From positions 538,501-602,500 of the forward strand of contig OZ037766.1 of NCBI GenBank assembly GCA_964035545.1: a stretch of DNA of 64,000 bases. Direction: 5' to 3'. The translations under genes and the position numbers were made by a program. Below, one piece after another: positions 10,815 through 24,400 of this stretch (within the stretch, counting starts at the first letter, position 1; every line of letters begins with the position of its first letter). The notes beneath the pieces were generated by a model. It was given only the letters and a program-made list of their open reading frames with translations. It made no database searches and was not told where the DNA came from. The DNA is from Bugula neritina. Its lineage: Eukaryota > Bryozoa > Gymnolaemata > Cheilostomatida > Bugulidae.

Positions 10815-13800
10815 ACAGTATATATAATAGTAAGTATAGAGTATATATAGTAGTAAGTATAGAGTATATATAGTAGTAAGTATATACAGTAGATATAGTA
10901 GTAAGTATATACAGTAGATATAGTAGTAAGTATAGAGTATATATACTAGTAAGTATAGAGTATATATAATAGTAAGTATAGAGTATATATAGTAGTAAGT
11001 ATAGAGTATATATAGTAGTAAGTATATACAGTAGATATAGTAGTAAGTATATACAGTAGATATAGTAGTAAGTATATACAGTAGATATAGTAGTAAGTAT
11101 AGAGTATATATAATAGTGAGTATAGAGTAGATATAATAGTAAGTATACAGTATATATAATAGTAAGTATACAGTATATATAATAGTAAGTATAGAGTATA
11201 TATAGTAGTAAGTATAGAGTATATATAGTAGTAAGTATATACAGTATATATATAGTAGTAAGTATATACAGTAGATATAGTAGTAAGTATATACAGTATA
11301 TATATAGTAGTGAGTATAGAGTATATATAATAGTAAGTATAGAGTATATATAATAGTAAGTATAGAGTATATATAATAGTAAGTATAGAGTATATATAAT
11401 AGTAAGTATAGAGTATATATAGTAGTAAGTATAGAGTATATATATAGTAGTAAGTATAGAGTATATATAATAGTAAGTATAGAGTATATATAATAGTAAG
11501 TATAGAGTATATATAATATAGTAAGTATACAGTATATATAATAGTAAGTATACAGTATATATAATAGTAAGTATAGAGTATATATAGTAGTAAGTATAGA
11601 GTATATATAGTAGTAAGTATATACAGTATATATATAGTAGTAAGTATATACAGTAGATATAGTAGTAAGTATATACAGTATATATATAGTAGTGAGTATA
11701 GAGTATATATAATAGTAAGTATAGAGTATATATAATAGTAAGTATAGAGTATATATAATAGTAAGTATAGAGTATATATAATATAGTAAGTATACAGTAT
11801 ATATAACAGTAAGTGTATAGTATATATAATAGTAAGTATAGAGTATATATAATAGTGAGTATATAGTATATATAATAGTAAGTATAGAGTATATATAATA
11901 GTAAGTATAGAGTATATATAATAGTAAGTATAGAGTATATATAGTAGTAAGTATATAGTATATATAACAGTAAGTATAGAGTATATATAATAGTAAGTAT
12001 AGAGTATATATAATAGTAAGTATAGAGTATATATAATAGTAAGTATAGAGTATATATAGTAGTAAGTATATACAGTATATATATAGTAGTAAGTATATAC
12101 AGTAGATATAGTAGTAAGTATATACAGTATATATATAGTAGTGAGTATAGAGTATATATAATAGTAAGTATATAGTATATATAATAGTAAGTATAGAGTA
12201 TATATAATAGTAAGTATAGAGTATATATAGTAGTAAGTATAGAGTATATATAATAGTGAGTATAGAGTATATATAATAGTAAGTATAGAGTATATATAGT
12301 AGTGAGTATAGAGTAGATATAATAGTAAGTATAGAGTATATATAATAGTAAGTATACAGTATATATACTAGTAAGTATAGAGTATATATAATAGTAAGTA
12401 TAGAGTATATATAATAGTGAGTATAGAGTATATATAATAGTAAGTATAGAGTATATATAGTAGTAAGTATATACAGTATATATAACAGTAAGTATAGAGT
12501 ATATATAATAGTAAGTATAGAGTATATATAGTAGTAAGTATATACAGTATATATAATAGTAAGTATAGAGTATATATAATAGTAAGTATAGAGTATATAT
12601 AATAGTAAGTATAGAGTATATATATAGTAGTAAGTATAGAGTATATATAGTAGTAAGTATAGAGTATATATAATAGTAAGTATATAGTATATATAACAGT
12701 AAGTATAGAGTATATATAATAGTAAGTATAGAGTATATATAGTAGTAAGTATAGAGTATATATAATAGTAAGTATAGAGTATATATAATAGTAAGTATAG
12801 AGTATATATAATAGTAAGTATAGAGTATATATAATAGTAAGTATAGAGTATATATAATAGTAAGTATAGAGTATATATATAGTAGTAAGTATAGAGTATA
12901 TATAATAGTAAGTATAGAGTATATATAGTAGTAAGTATAGAGTATATATATAGTAGTAAGTATAGAGTATATATAATAGTAAGTATAGAGTATATATAGT
13001 AGTAAGTATATAGTATATATAATAGTAAGTATAGAGTATATATAGTAGTAAGTATAGAGTATATATAATAGTAAGTATACAGTATATATACTAGTAAGTA
13101 TAGAGTATATATAATAGTAAGTATAGAGTATATATAATAGTGAGTATAGAGTATATATAATAGTAAGTATAGAGTATATATAGTAGTAAGTATATACAGT
13201 ATATATAACAGTAAGTATAGAGTATATATAATAGTAAGTATAGAGTATATATAGTAGTAAGTATATACAGTATATATAATAGTAAGTATAGAGTATATAT
13301 AATAGTAAGTATAGAGTATATATAATAGTAAGTATAGAGTATATATATAGTAGTAAGTATAGAGTATATATAGTAGTAAGTATAGAGTATATATAATAGT
13401 AAGTATATAGTATATATAACAGTAAGTATAGAGTATATATAACAGTAAGTATAGAGTATATATAATAGTAAGTATAGAGTATATATAGTAGTAAGTATAT
13501 ACAGTATATATAACAGTAAGTATAGAGTATATATAATAGTAAGTATATAGTATATATAATAGTAAGTATACAGTATATATAATAGTAAGTATAGAGTATA
13601 TATAATAGTAAGTATAGAGTATATATAATAGTAAGTATAGAGTATATATAGTAGTAAGTATAGAGTATATATAATAGTAAGTATAGAGTATATATAATAG
13701 TAAGTATATAGTATATATAATAGTAAGTATAGAGTATATAATAGTAAGTATATAGTATATATAATAGTAAGTATATAGTATATATAATAGTAAGTATAGA

Positions 13801-16800
13801 GTATATATAACAGTAAGTATAGAGTATATATACTAGTAAGTATATAGTATATATATACTAGTAAGTATACAGTATATATAGTAGTAAGTATAGAGTATAT
13901 ATAATAGTAAGTATAGAGTATATATAATAGTAAGTATAGAGTATATATAACAGTAAGTATAGAGTATATATAATAGTAAGTATAGAGTATATATAATAGT
14001 AAGTATAGAGTATATATAATAGTAAGTATAGAGTATATGTAATAGTAAGTATAGAGTATATATAATAGTAAGTATAGAGTATATATAGTAGTAAGTATAG
14101 AGTATATATACTAGTAAGTATAGAGTATATATAATAGTAAGTATACAGTAGATATAATAGTAAGTATAGAGTATATATAATAGTAAGTATAGAGTATATA
14201 TAATAGTAAGTATAGAATATATATAGTAGTAAGTATAGAGTATATATAATAGTAAGTATAGAGTATATATAACAGTAAGTATAGAGTATATATAATAGTA
14301 AGTATACAGTATATATAGTAAGTATAGAGTATATATAGTAGTAAGTATAGAGTATATATAATAGTAAGTATAGAGTATATATAATAGTAAGTATAGAGTA
14401 TATATAGTAGTGAGTATAGAGTATATATAATAGTAAGTATAGAGTATATATAATAGTAAGTATAGAGTATATATAGTAGTAAGTATAGAGTATATATAAT
14501 AGTAAGTATAGAGTATATATAATAGTAAGTATAGAGTATATATAACAGTAAGTATACAGTATATATAATAGTAAGTATACAGTATATATATAGTAGTGAG
14601 TATATAGTATATATAATAGTAAGTATAGAGTATATATAATAGTAAGTATAGAGTATATATAATAGTAAGTATAGAGTATATATAATAGTAAGTATAGAGT
14701 ATATATAGTAGTAAGTATAGAGTATATATAATAGTAAGTATACAGTATATATAATAGTAAGTATACAGTATATATAATAGTAAGTATAGAGTATATATAA
14801 TAGTAAGTATAGAGTATATATAATAGTAAGTATAGAGTATATATAGTAGTAAGTATAGAGTATATATAATAGTAAGTATAGAGTATATATAATAGTAAGT
14901 ATAGAGTATATATAATAGTAAGTATAGAGTATATATAGTAGTAAGTATAGAGTATATATAGTAGTGAGTATAGAGTATATATAATAGTAAGTATAGAGTA
15001 TATATAATAGTAAGTATAGAGTATATATAGTAGTAAGTATAGAGTATATATAATAGTAAGTATAGAGTATATATAATAGTAAGTATAGAGTATATATAAC
15101 AGTAAGTATACAGTATATATAATAGTAAGTATACAGTATATATATAGTAGTGAGTATATAGTATATATAATAGTAAGTATACAGTATATATAATAGTAAG
15201 TATAGAGTATATATAGTAGTAAGTATAGAGTATATATAATAGTAAGTATAGAGTATATATAATAGTAAGTATAGAGTATATATAATAGTAAGTATAGAGT
15301 ATATATAATAGTAAGTATAGAGTATATATAATAGTAAGTATACAGTATATATAATAGTAAGTATACAGTATATATAGTAGTAAGTATAGAGTATATATAG
15401 TAGTAAGTATAGAGTATATATAATAGTAAGTATAGAGTATATATAACAGTAAGTATAGAGTATATATAATAGTAAGTATAGAGTATATATAGTAGTAAGT
15501 ATAGAGTATATATAGTAGTAAGTATATACAGTAGATATAGTAGTAAGTATATACAGTAGATATAGTAGTAAGTATATACAGTAGATATAGTAGTAAGTAT
15601 AGAGTATATATAATAGTGAGTATAGAGTAGATATAATAGTAAGTATACAGTATATATAATAGTAAGTATACAGTATATATAATAGTAAGTATAGAGTATA
15701 TATAGTAGTAAGTATAGAGTATATATAGTAGTAAGTATATACAGTATATATATAGTAGTAAGTATATACAGTAGATATAGTAGTAAGTATATACAGTATA
15801 TATATAGTAGTGAGTATAGAGTATATATAATAGTAAGTATAGAGTATATATAATAGTAAGTATAGAGTATATATAATAGTAAGTATAGAGTATATATAAT
15901 AGTAAGTATAGAGTATATATAGTAGTAAGTATAGAGTATATATATAGTAGTAAGTATAGAGTATATATAATAGTAAGTATAGAGTATATATAATAGTAAG
16001 TATAGAGTATATATAATATAGTAAGTATACAGTATATATAATAGTAAGTATACAGTATATATAATAGTAAGTATAGAGTATATATAGTAGTAAGTATAGA
16101 GTATATATAGTAGTAAGTATATACAGTATATATATAGTAGTAAGTATATACAGTAGATATAGTAGTAAGTATATACAGTATATATATAGTAGTGAGTATA
16201 GAGTATATATAATAGTAAGTATAGAGTATATATAATAGTAAGTATAGAGTATATATAATAGTAAGTATAGAGTATATATAATATAGTAAGTATACAGTAT
16301 ATATAACAGTAAGTGTATAGTATATATAATAGTAAGTATAGAGTATATATAATAGTGAGTATATAGTATATATAATAGTAAGTATAGAGTATATATAATA
16401 GTAAGTATAGAGTATATATAATAGTAAGTATAGAGTATATATAGTAGTAAGTATATAGTATATATAACAGTAAGTATAGAGTATATATAATAGTAAGTAT
16501 AGAGTATATATAATAGTAAGTATAGAGTATATATAATAGTAAGTATAGAGTATATATAGTAGTAAGTATATACAGTATATATATAGTAGTAAGTATATAC
16601 AGTAGATATAGTAGTAAGTATATACAGTATATATATAGTAGTGAGTATAGAGTATATATAATAGTAAGTATATAGTATATATAATAGTAAGTATAGAGTA
16701 TATATAATAGTAAGTATAGAGTATATATAGTAGTAAGTATAGAGTATATATAATAGTGAGTATAGAGTATATATAATAGTAAGTATAGAGTATATATAGT

Positions 16801-19800
16801 AGTGAGTATAGAGTAGATATAATAGTAAGTATAGAGTATATATAATAGTAAGTATACAGTATATATACTAGTAAGTATAGAGTATATATAATAGTAAGTA
16901 TAGAGTATATATAATAGTGAGTATAGAGTATATATAATAGTAAGTATAGGGTATATATAGTAGTAAGTATATACAGTATATATAACAGTAAGTATAGAGT
17001 ATATATAATAGTAAGTATAGAGTATATATAGTAGTAAGTATATACAGTATATATAATAGTAAGTATAGAGTATATATAATAGTAAGTATAGAGTATATAT
17101 AATAGTAAGTATAGAGTATATATATAGTAGTAAGTATAGAGTATATATAGTAGTAAGTATAGAGTATATATAATAGTAAGTATATAGTATATATAATAGT
17201 AAGTATAGAGTATATATAGTAGTAAGTATATACAGTATATATAATAGTAAGTATAGAGTATATATAATAGTAAGTATAGAGTATATATAATAGTAAGTAT
17301 AGAGTATATATATAGTAGTAAGTATAGAGTATATATAGTAGTAAGTATAGAGTATATATAATAGTAAGTATATAGTATATATAACAGTAAGTATAGAGTA
17401 TATATAATAGTAAGTATAGAGTATATATAATAGTAAGTATAGAGTATATATAATAGTAAGTATAGAGTATATATAATAGTAAGTATAGAGTATATATAAT
17501 AGTAAGTATAGAGTATATATATAGTAGTAAGTATAGAGTATATATAATAGTAAGTATAGAGTATATATAGTAGTAAGTATAGAGTATATATATAGTAGTA
17601 AGTATAGAGTATATATAATAGTAAGTATAGAGTATATATAGTAGTAAGTATATAGTATATATAATAGTAAGTATAGAGTATATATAGTAGTAAGTATAGA
17701 GTATATATAATAGTAAGTATACAGTATATATACTAGTAAGTATAGAGTATATATAATAGTAAGTATAGAGTATATATAATAGTGAGTATAGAGTATATAT
17801 AATAGTAAGTATAGAGTATATATAGTAGTAAGTATATACAGTATATATAACAGTAAGTATAGAGTATATATAATAGTAAGTATAGAGTATATATAGTAGT
17901 AAGTATATACAGTATATATAATAGTAAGTATAGAGTATATATAATAGTAAGTATAGAGTATATATAATAGTAAGTATAGAGTATATATATAGTAGTAAGT
18001 ATAGAGTATATATAGTAGTAAGTATAGAGTATATATAATAGTAAGTATATAGTATATATAACAGTAAGTATAGAGTATATATAACAGTAAGTATAGAGTA
18101 TATATAATAGTAAGTATAGAGTATATATAGTAGTAAGTATATACAGTATATATAACAGTAAGTATAGAGTATATATAATAGTAAGTATATAGTATATATA
18201 ATAGTAAGTATACAGTATATATAATAGTAAGTATAGAGTATATATAATAGTAAGTATAGAGTATATATAATAGTAAGTATAGAGTATATATAGTAGTAAG
18301 TATAGAGTATATATAATAGTAAGTATACAGTATATATAATAGTAAGTATATAGTATATATAATAGTAAGTATAGAGTATATAATAGTAAGTATATAGTAT
18401 ATATAATAGTAAGTATATAGTATATATAATAGTAAGTATAGAGTATATATAACAGTAAGTATAGAGTATATATACTAGTAAGTATATAGTATATATACTA
18501 GTAAGTATACAGTATATATAGTAGTAAGTATAGAGTATATATAATAGTAAGTATAGAGTATATATAATAGTAAGTATAGAGTATATATAACAGTAAGTAT
18601 AGAGTATATATAATAGTAAGTATAGAGTATATATAATAGTAAGTATAGAGTATATATAATAGTAAGTATAGAGTATATGTAATAGTAAGTATAGAGTATA
18701 TATAATAGTAAGTATAGAGTATATATAGTAGTAAGTATAGAGTATATATACTAGTAAGTATAGAGTATATATAATAGTAAGTATACAGTAGATATAATAG
18801 TAAGTATAGAGTATATATAATAGTAAGTATAGAGTATATATAATAGTAAGTATAGAATATATATAGTAGTAAGTATAGAGTATATATAATAGTAAGTATA
18901 GAGTATATATAACAGTAAGTATAGAGTATATATAATAGTAAGTATACAGTATATATAGTAGTAAGTATAGAGTATATATAGTAGTAAGTATAGAGTATAT
19001 ATAATAGTAAGTATAGAGTATATATAATAGTAAGTATAGAGTATATATAGTAGTGAGTATAGAGTATATATAATAGTAAGTATAGAGTATATATAATAGT
19101 AAGTATAGAGTATATATAGTAGTAAGTATAGAGTATATATAATAGTAAGTATAGAGTATATATAATAGTAAGTATAGAGTATATATAACAGTAAGTATAC
19201 AGTATATATAATAGTAAGTATACAGTATATATATAGTAGTGAGTATATAGTATATATAATAGTAAGTATAGAGTATATATAATAGTAAGTATAGAGTATA
19301 TATAATAGTAAGTATAGAGTATATATAATAGTAAGTATAGAGTATATATAGTAGTAAGTATAGAGTATATATAATAGTAAGTATACAGTATATATAATAG
19401 TAAGTATACAGTATATATAATAGTAAGTATAGAGTATATATAATAGTAAGTATAGAGTATATATAATAGTAAGTATAGAGTATATATAGTAGTAAGTATA
19501 GAGTATATATAATAGTAAGTATAGAGTATATATAATAGTAAGTATAGAGTATATATAATAGTAAGTATAGAGTATATATAGTAGTAAGTATAGAGTATAT
19601 ATAGTAGTGAGTATAGAGTATATATAATAGTAAGTATAGAGTATATATAATAGTAAGTATAGAGTATATATAGTAGTAAGTATAGAGTATATATAATAGT
19701 AAGTATAGAGTATATATAATAGTAAGTATAGAGTATATATAACAGTAAGTATACAGTATATATAATAGTAAGTATACAGTATATATATAGTAGTGAGTAT

Positions 19801-20560
19801 ATAGTATATATAATAGTAAGTATACAGTATATATAATAGTAAGTATAGAGTATATATAGTAGTAAGTATAGAGTATATATAATAGTAAGTATAGAGTATA
19901 TATAATAGTAAGTATAGAGTATATATAATAGTAAGTATAGAGTATATATAATAGTAAGTATAGAGTATATATAATAGTAAGTATACAGTATATATAATAG
20001 TAAGTATACAGTATATATAGTAGTAAGTATAGAGTATATATAGTAGTAAGTATAGAGTATATATAATAGTAAGTATAGAGTATATATAACAGTAAGTATA
20101 GAGTATATATAATAGTAAGTATAGAGTATATATAGTAGTAAGTATAGAGTATATATAGTAGTGAGTATAGAGTATATATAATAGTAAGTATAGAGTATAT
20201 ATACTAGTAAGTATAGAGTATATATAGTAGTAAGTATAGAGTATATATACTAGTGAGTATACAGTATATATAGTAGTAAGTATACAGTATATATAGTAGT
20301 AAGTATAGAGTATATATACTAGTAAGTATATAGTATATATAATAGTAAGTATACAGTATATATAATAGTAAGTATAGAGTATATATAATAGTAAGTATAG
20401 AGTATATATAATAGTAAGTATAGAGTATATATAATAGTAAGTATAGAGTATATATAACAGTAAGTATAGAGTATATATAATAGTAAGTATAGAGTATATA
20501 TAGTAGTAAGTATAGAGTATATATAGTAGTAAGTATAGAGTATATATAATAGTAAGTATA
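10815..20560. repeat. Giant 23-bp satellite array with ~4.5-kb higher-order duplication
   Basis: Roughly 420 copies of a unit of the form GTAAGTATAGAGTATATATA plus ATA, with 21-26 bp variants (for example ...TATACAGTAGATATA...). Rare variants recur at fixed spacing: the block at 11030-12660 reappears at 15530-17160 (offset 4500) with scarcely any differences (one seen near 16950), and markers such as GTATATGT (14033 and 18673) and TATAGAATAT (14211 and 18851) recur at offset 4640, the extra ~140-160 bp being an insertion around 17180-17340. So about half the array is a recent tandem duplication of the other half. Each unit carries GTAAGTAT, a perfect 5' splice-site consensus on the + strand. 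A 647-codon minus-strand open frame (18751-20694) arises only because 23 bp times 3 is in frame. Confidence 0.97.
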
Positions 20561-21408
20561 AACATTATATAAAGATTAAGTAGGCATAATAAGCAGGACC
20601 ACGGCGGTGAAAGGTGACCAATAAGCATAATATAATATTCCAATTCATATAAAATTATTAAAATATTTTTGCAGTAAAATAGACCAAGGAACATGATTTT
20701 AGTTCTAACAAAAAATTATTTCAAAAGAAGCTTGAAATAAAATAAAGTTTCACACATGCATCTATCTTGCCTATTATTCTAAACGAATATTATAACGTTT
20801 ACCTATCTTGCTATGTTTAGCTATTTCTTGCTATGGATGGTACAAATATATTACTGCTGTCTATCTGGCACTAAATACTGTACCTGAGTTATGAGAAATA
20901 TTCCTATTGGAATATGCTTAGCTCTACAATATTTGAACAAACAGACTCAGTCTTGCTGTAAGTGGATGGAGTGTGACTTAAGAGAAATATGTCATAATCA
21001 TATTGTCTACTTGAGTCATAGGTGTGTTTGTTGCTAAAATTAGTTCTTTGAGTGTGATTCTTGTATAAGCAGAATATCTGCTGCTTACAAGTTGACTAAG
21101 GCTGACGTGCTGCTTTATCTGCAAGTTGTCCTTCTAGGCTGTTGGATCTTTTTGAACACATTTAAAGCTGCATGTTATTCAATTTTTGAGTCAAAATATT
21201 AGCTTAATAACTTTCTTTCAAAAATTTAATACGTAAACCCTAAAGGTTTAGAAAGCTTGTTAGAAAGTAGTTTCAGGATATGTGGTCACCTTAATATAAA
21301 CTCACATCAACACAGTATACTCTTCATTGTATCTATATATAGTATAGTATATACTAATATAACATGCAGCTGAAGATGGTACGAAGATGTCATTGTAGTT
21401 CCTTAACC
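20561..21408. other. Region between satellite and LRRC74-like gene
   Basis: Unique AT-rich sequence with no coding exon seen. It probably contains the promoter or 5'-UTR of the LRRC74-like gene; no core promoter element can be singled out. Confidence 0.4.
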
Positions 21409-21479
21409 CTGCAGATCTCATTGGGGTACTTCATCTCTGTAGATCTCATTGTATGCACTTTATCTCTGTAGATGTCAGT
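21409..21479 (+). repeat. Short tandem repeat duplicating the exon-1 acceptor
   Basis: Three partial copies of CTCTGTAGATCTCATTG-like sequence; the last is the acceptor plus the first exon bases (CTCTGTAG then ATGTCAG). Confidence 0.75.
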
Positions 21480-24400
21480 GACGAGTCTCCTCCCACCTGA
21501 TGCAGACACGCCCTCTAAGTTAGCCGACAATGAAGAAGTAAAGTCAGTGAAGACATCCTTGGAAGAGACGAGAGAGCGAGCAGCTAGTAGGCTGAGTGTG
21601 AGTCATATATTCTGAGAAGTATTACAGTTGAGAGCTAGTAGCAGTAGCAGTAGCAGTAGCAGTAGCAGTAGCAGTAGCAGTACTAGTAGTAGCATCAGTA
21701 GCAGTAGTAGCAGTAGTAACAGCAGCAGTAGCAGTAGCAATAGTAGTAGTAGTAGCAGCAGCAGTTATATAGTGGTAGTGCTACATATAGAATTATATCA
21801 GCAACAGCCACCTAGCAATAGGGTGTAACTCTGTTATAGCAAGTTGTTGCTGTTAATATGTCATGTAATTTGAAAATATTATTAATTGTAGAGTAAAAAT
21901 TTCATTGAATGGCTTCAACATTAGGACTTTTGAGTTTTTTTAAATTTTTTTCATAAAAGTAGCAAAGCGCTTCTAACGCAATTTTTATAGCTGCTACTTT
22001 AGCATATAATATCAGTTTAATCATAATTGAAGCCACAACCCAACAATTATAAGTTAATGATATATTACTGGTTGCATATTACATAACATTGGTTTAGAAT
22101 AATGGTAATAAACAGAAAAAGTAAAATCATATTGAATACCAATTATGAGAGCAATGCAGTGCAGCATATAATTGAAAATATGTTTCAAATAATTGGAACG
22201 GCAAATTACATTTTGCTAGATGTCATATTGCCTTTTCTATAACCTTCTGCATGGTTGCTAGGCAACTCAAAACACAGCCCTCTGAATACACTTTGTTGTT
22301 ACTAATTAATAACAATGATCTCCAGATTAGCAATGTAAACAAAGGAAGATCTCAAAGCCTTCTCTTCATACTTATTGATAATCTATTGTCTATAATATCA
22401 CCTTAAACTATTGACACTGTTTACAGTGTTAAGATTCACTCATTATAGGTGTATTAGCTGCATGTCCAGTACACATGTAAACTGATACTTAGTTAGATAG
22501 CAATTATAGCACTTTTCCAGCCATTTTTTGACTTGATAGGCATTTAACATGCAAATTAAGAGCTGAATGAATGGCTGAAGCTAGACTTAGTTCTAGAAAG
22601 TTCACTGGTAGGACTACTACAGCTAAGTTGGTGAGTACAACTCATCTGCAATGAGGAATATTTTACCTCAGATAACAAAATGCTAACAGTTATGCCTACT
22701 ATGTGTGCACTCCTGTGGGTAGCTGGTACTGTATCAGTTTATTCAAAACTTTACTCAATACGTGTAAACTACTTGAAAGGAAAGTTCTGTTCTTTTACCA
22801 AATTTCTTCAAATTAATGTATTTTCTATAGGTTTAATATTTTCAATTTTTCAAATACAATATCTGAAATAATTTTTGTTTATTTTCTGATTTCAAAAACA
22901 TATCAAGCTTTTCAGAACAAGAGAAGGCTTCAACGTGGCAAACAAACTGAAATTTTTAGTAATTTAGTTTTTAGTGAGCATGCAAGTTGATATACCATCT
23001 TACACGCAGTAATTATTCGACAATCAATTAGTAATTGATAAATTTAGCAATTAATATTTCAGTGCAAAGCATTTGTTTCACAAATAATCTAAGTAAACAT
23101 TACTATTCAAGTAAACTATCCATGTAAAGCTTTTGAACTTCAAGCTTTCATCACGTGAATGAATATTTGCAACATTTTTTCGTGCAAAGTTAAAAGAAAT
23201 CTTTATAATCTTATGCTGTAAGCTAAAGAAATGCAGATGTAATTCTAATAATTATAGGTTCTTTTAAGCAAGCTCCTGGTTGGCTACTCTATACGTGCTA
23301 GAACTTTAAGATTATGCGTCATTTTGTTTAACCTACTATTTATATGCACTGGTACAACGGGCTTATTATGTAATGTTGTAATTGAATTAAATCAAGTTAA
23401 TAATGCATAGTTTAGTAGAACATGAAATTCTTGCATACTGTACCTGTCTGAGTAAGGCAGCTATAATATAGAATATAGAGAAAGCTACTTGGCTACTGCA
23501 CAGTATTATATCATTATATTATAGCTATAGCCCTATTTCATTACACGCAACTTGCTACAAACTTTATTATTACTATATAAAAGTTAGTTAATACAATTAC
23601 ATGTTAAGCTGACTAGGAGAGCTCATGCTATATTTGCAGAGTGCCAACTCCACGCTAAGCAGGAGGTCCAGGATACAGCTGAAGCCTGTTGCTGTCGAAG
23701 ATAAAGATGACTTGGAAACTGTCCTCGATGTCTCAGGTATTCCAAGTAATACTCTCTATGCATTGAGAATTATCTTCTCATTCAGAACTACGAAATATGT
23801 GATAACAAAGTTTACATAAACTTGTACGATCTAGTGCAGTATTAGCAGACGATAACTCCTACTTGAGTATCTTAAGTATATTGGGTTTGCCTCTATGAAT
23901 ATCACAGAGTGTGACTTTACTTTACTTTAACTCTGGTTGTAGAAAGATAATTAAACATCTACCGCTGAGAAACATAATTATTATTCTATATACTTTATGT
24001 TTAACGTAGCTGCTGTTTATATTGAATTTACAGGTAATGCCAGCTTTTAATTTACCTGCAGATTACTTATTAATTATACTAAGGGTTTTCTTCTCTTAGT
24101 TCTCATAATGCTGGCACAATTATATCTCAAGTTAATGCATGATTAATAATTAGTTTCATAACCCAAGGAAACCAACTAAAAGTGTTTTCTGTGACAATAT
24201 TATGTACTTAAGGATGTTATGGTTCAATAATACAAATTAATTGAGCTAGGTTGATCATATAGCAGAAATTAGCAGAAATGCATTATTGCAGAATTGTAGA
24301 ATGCTTTATTCTCCCCATCTTCCCTCTGTCCTGTTCGTGTAGCAGTGCAGAATGCTTTGTATTATGGGTTGAAAGCTGATTTGTCATCAAATAAATGTGA

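Noticed and set aside
10815-20560. CRISPR array
   Set aside because: No unique spacers; contiguous satellite units in an animal genome.
18751-20694. 647-codon minus-strand open frame
   Set aside because: Pure 23-residue repeat (Y-I-Y-S-I-L...) caused by the 23-bp satellite period; no non-repeat domain.
21628-21828. Poly-serine open frame
   Set aside because: AGT/AGC trinucleotide repeat in an intron, after the donor at 21598.
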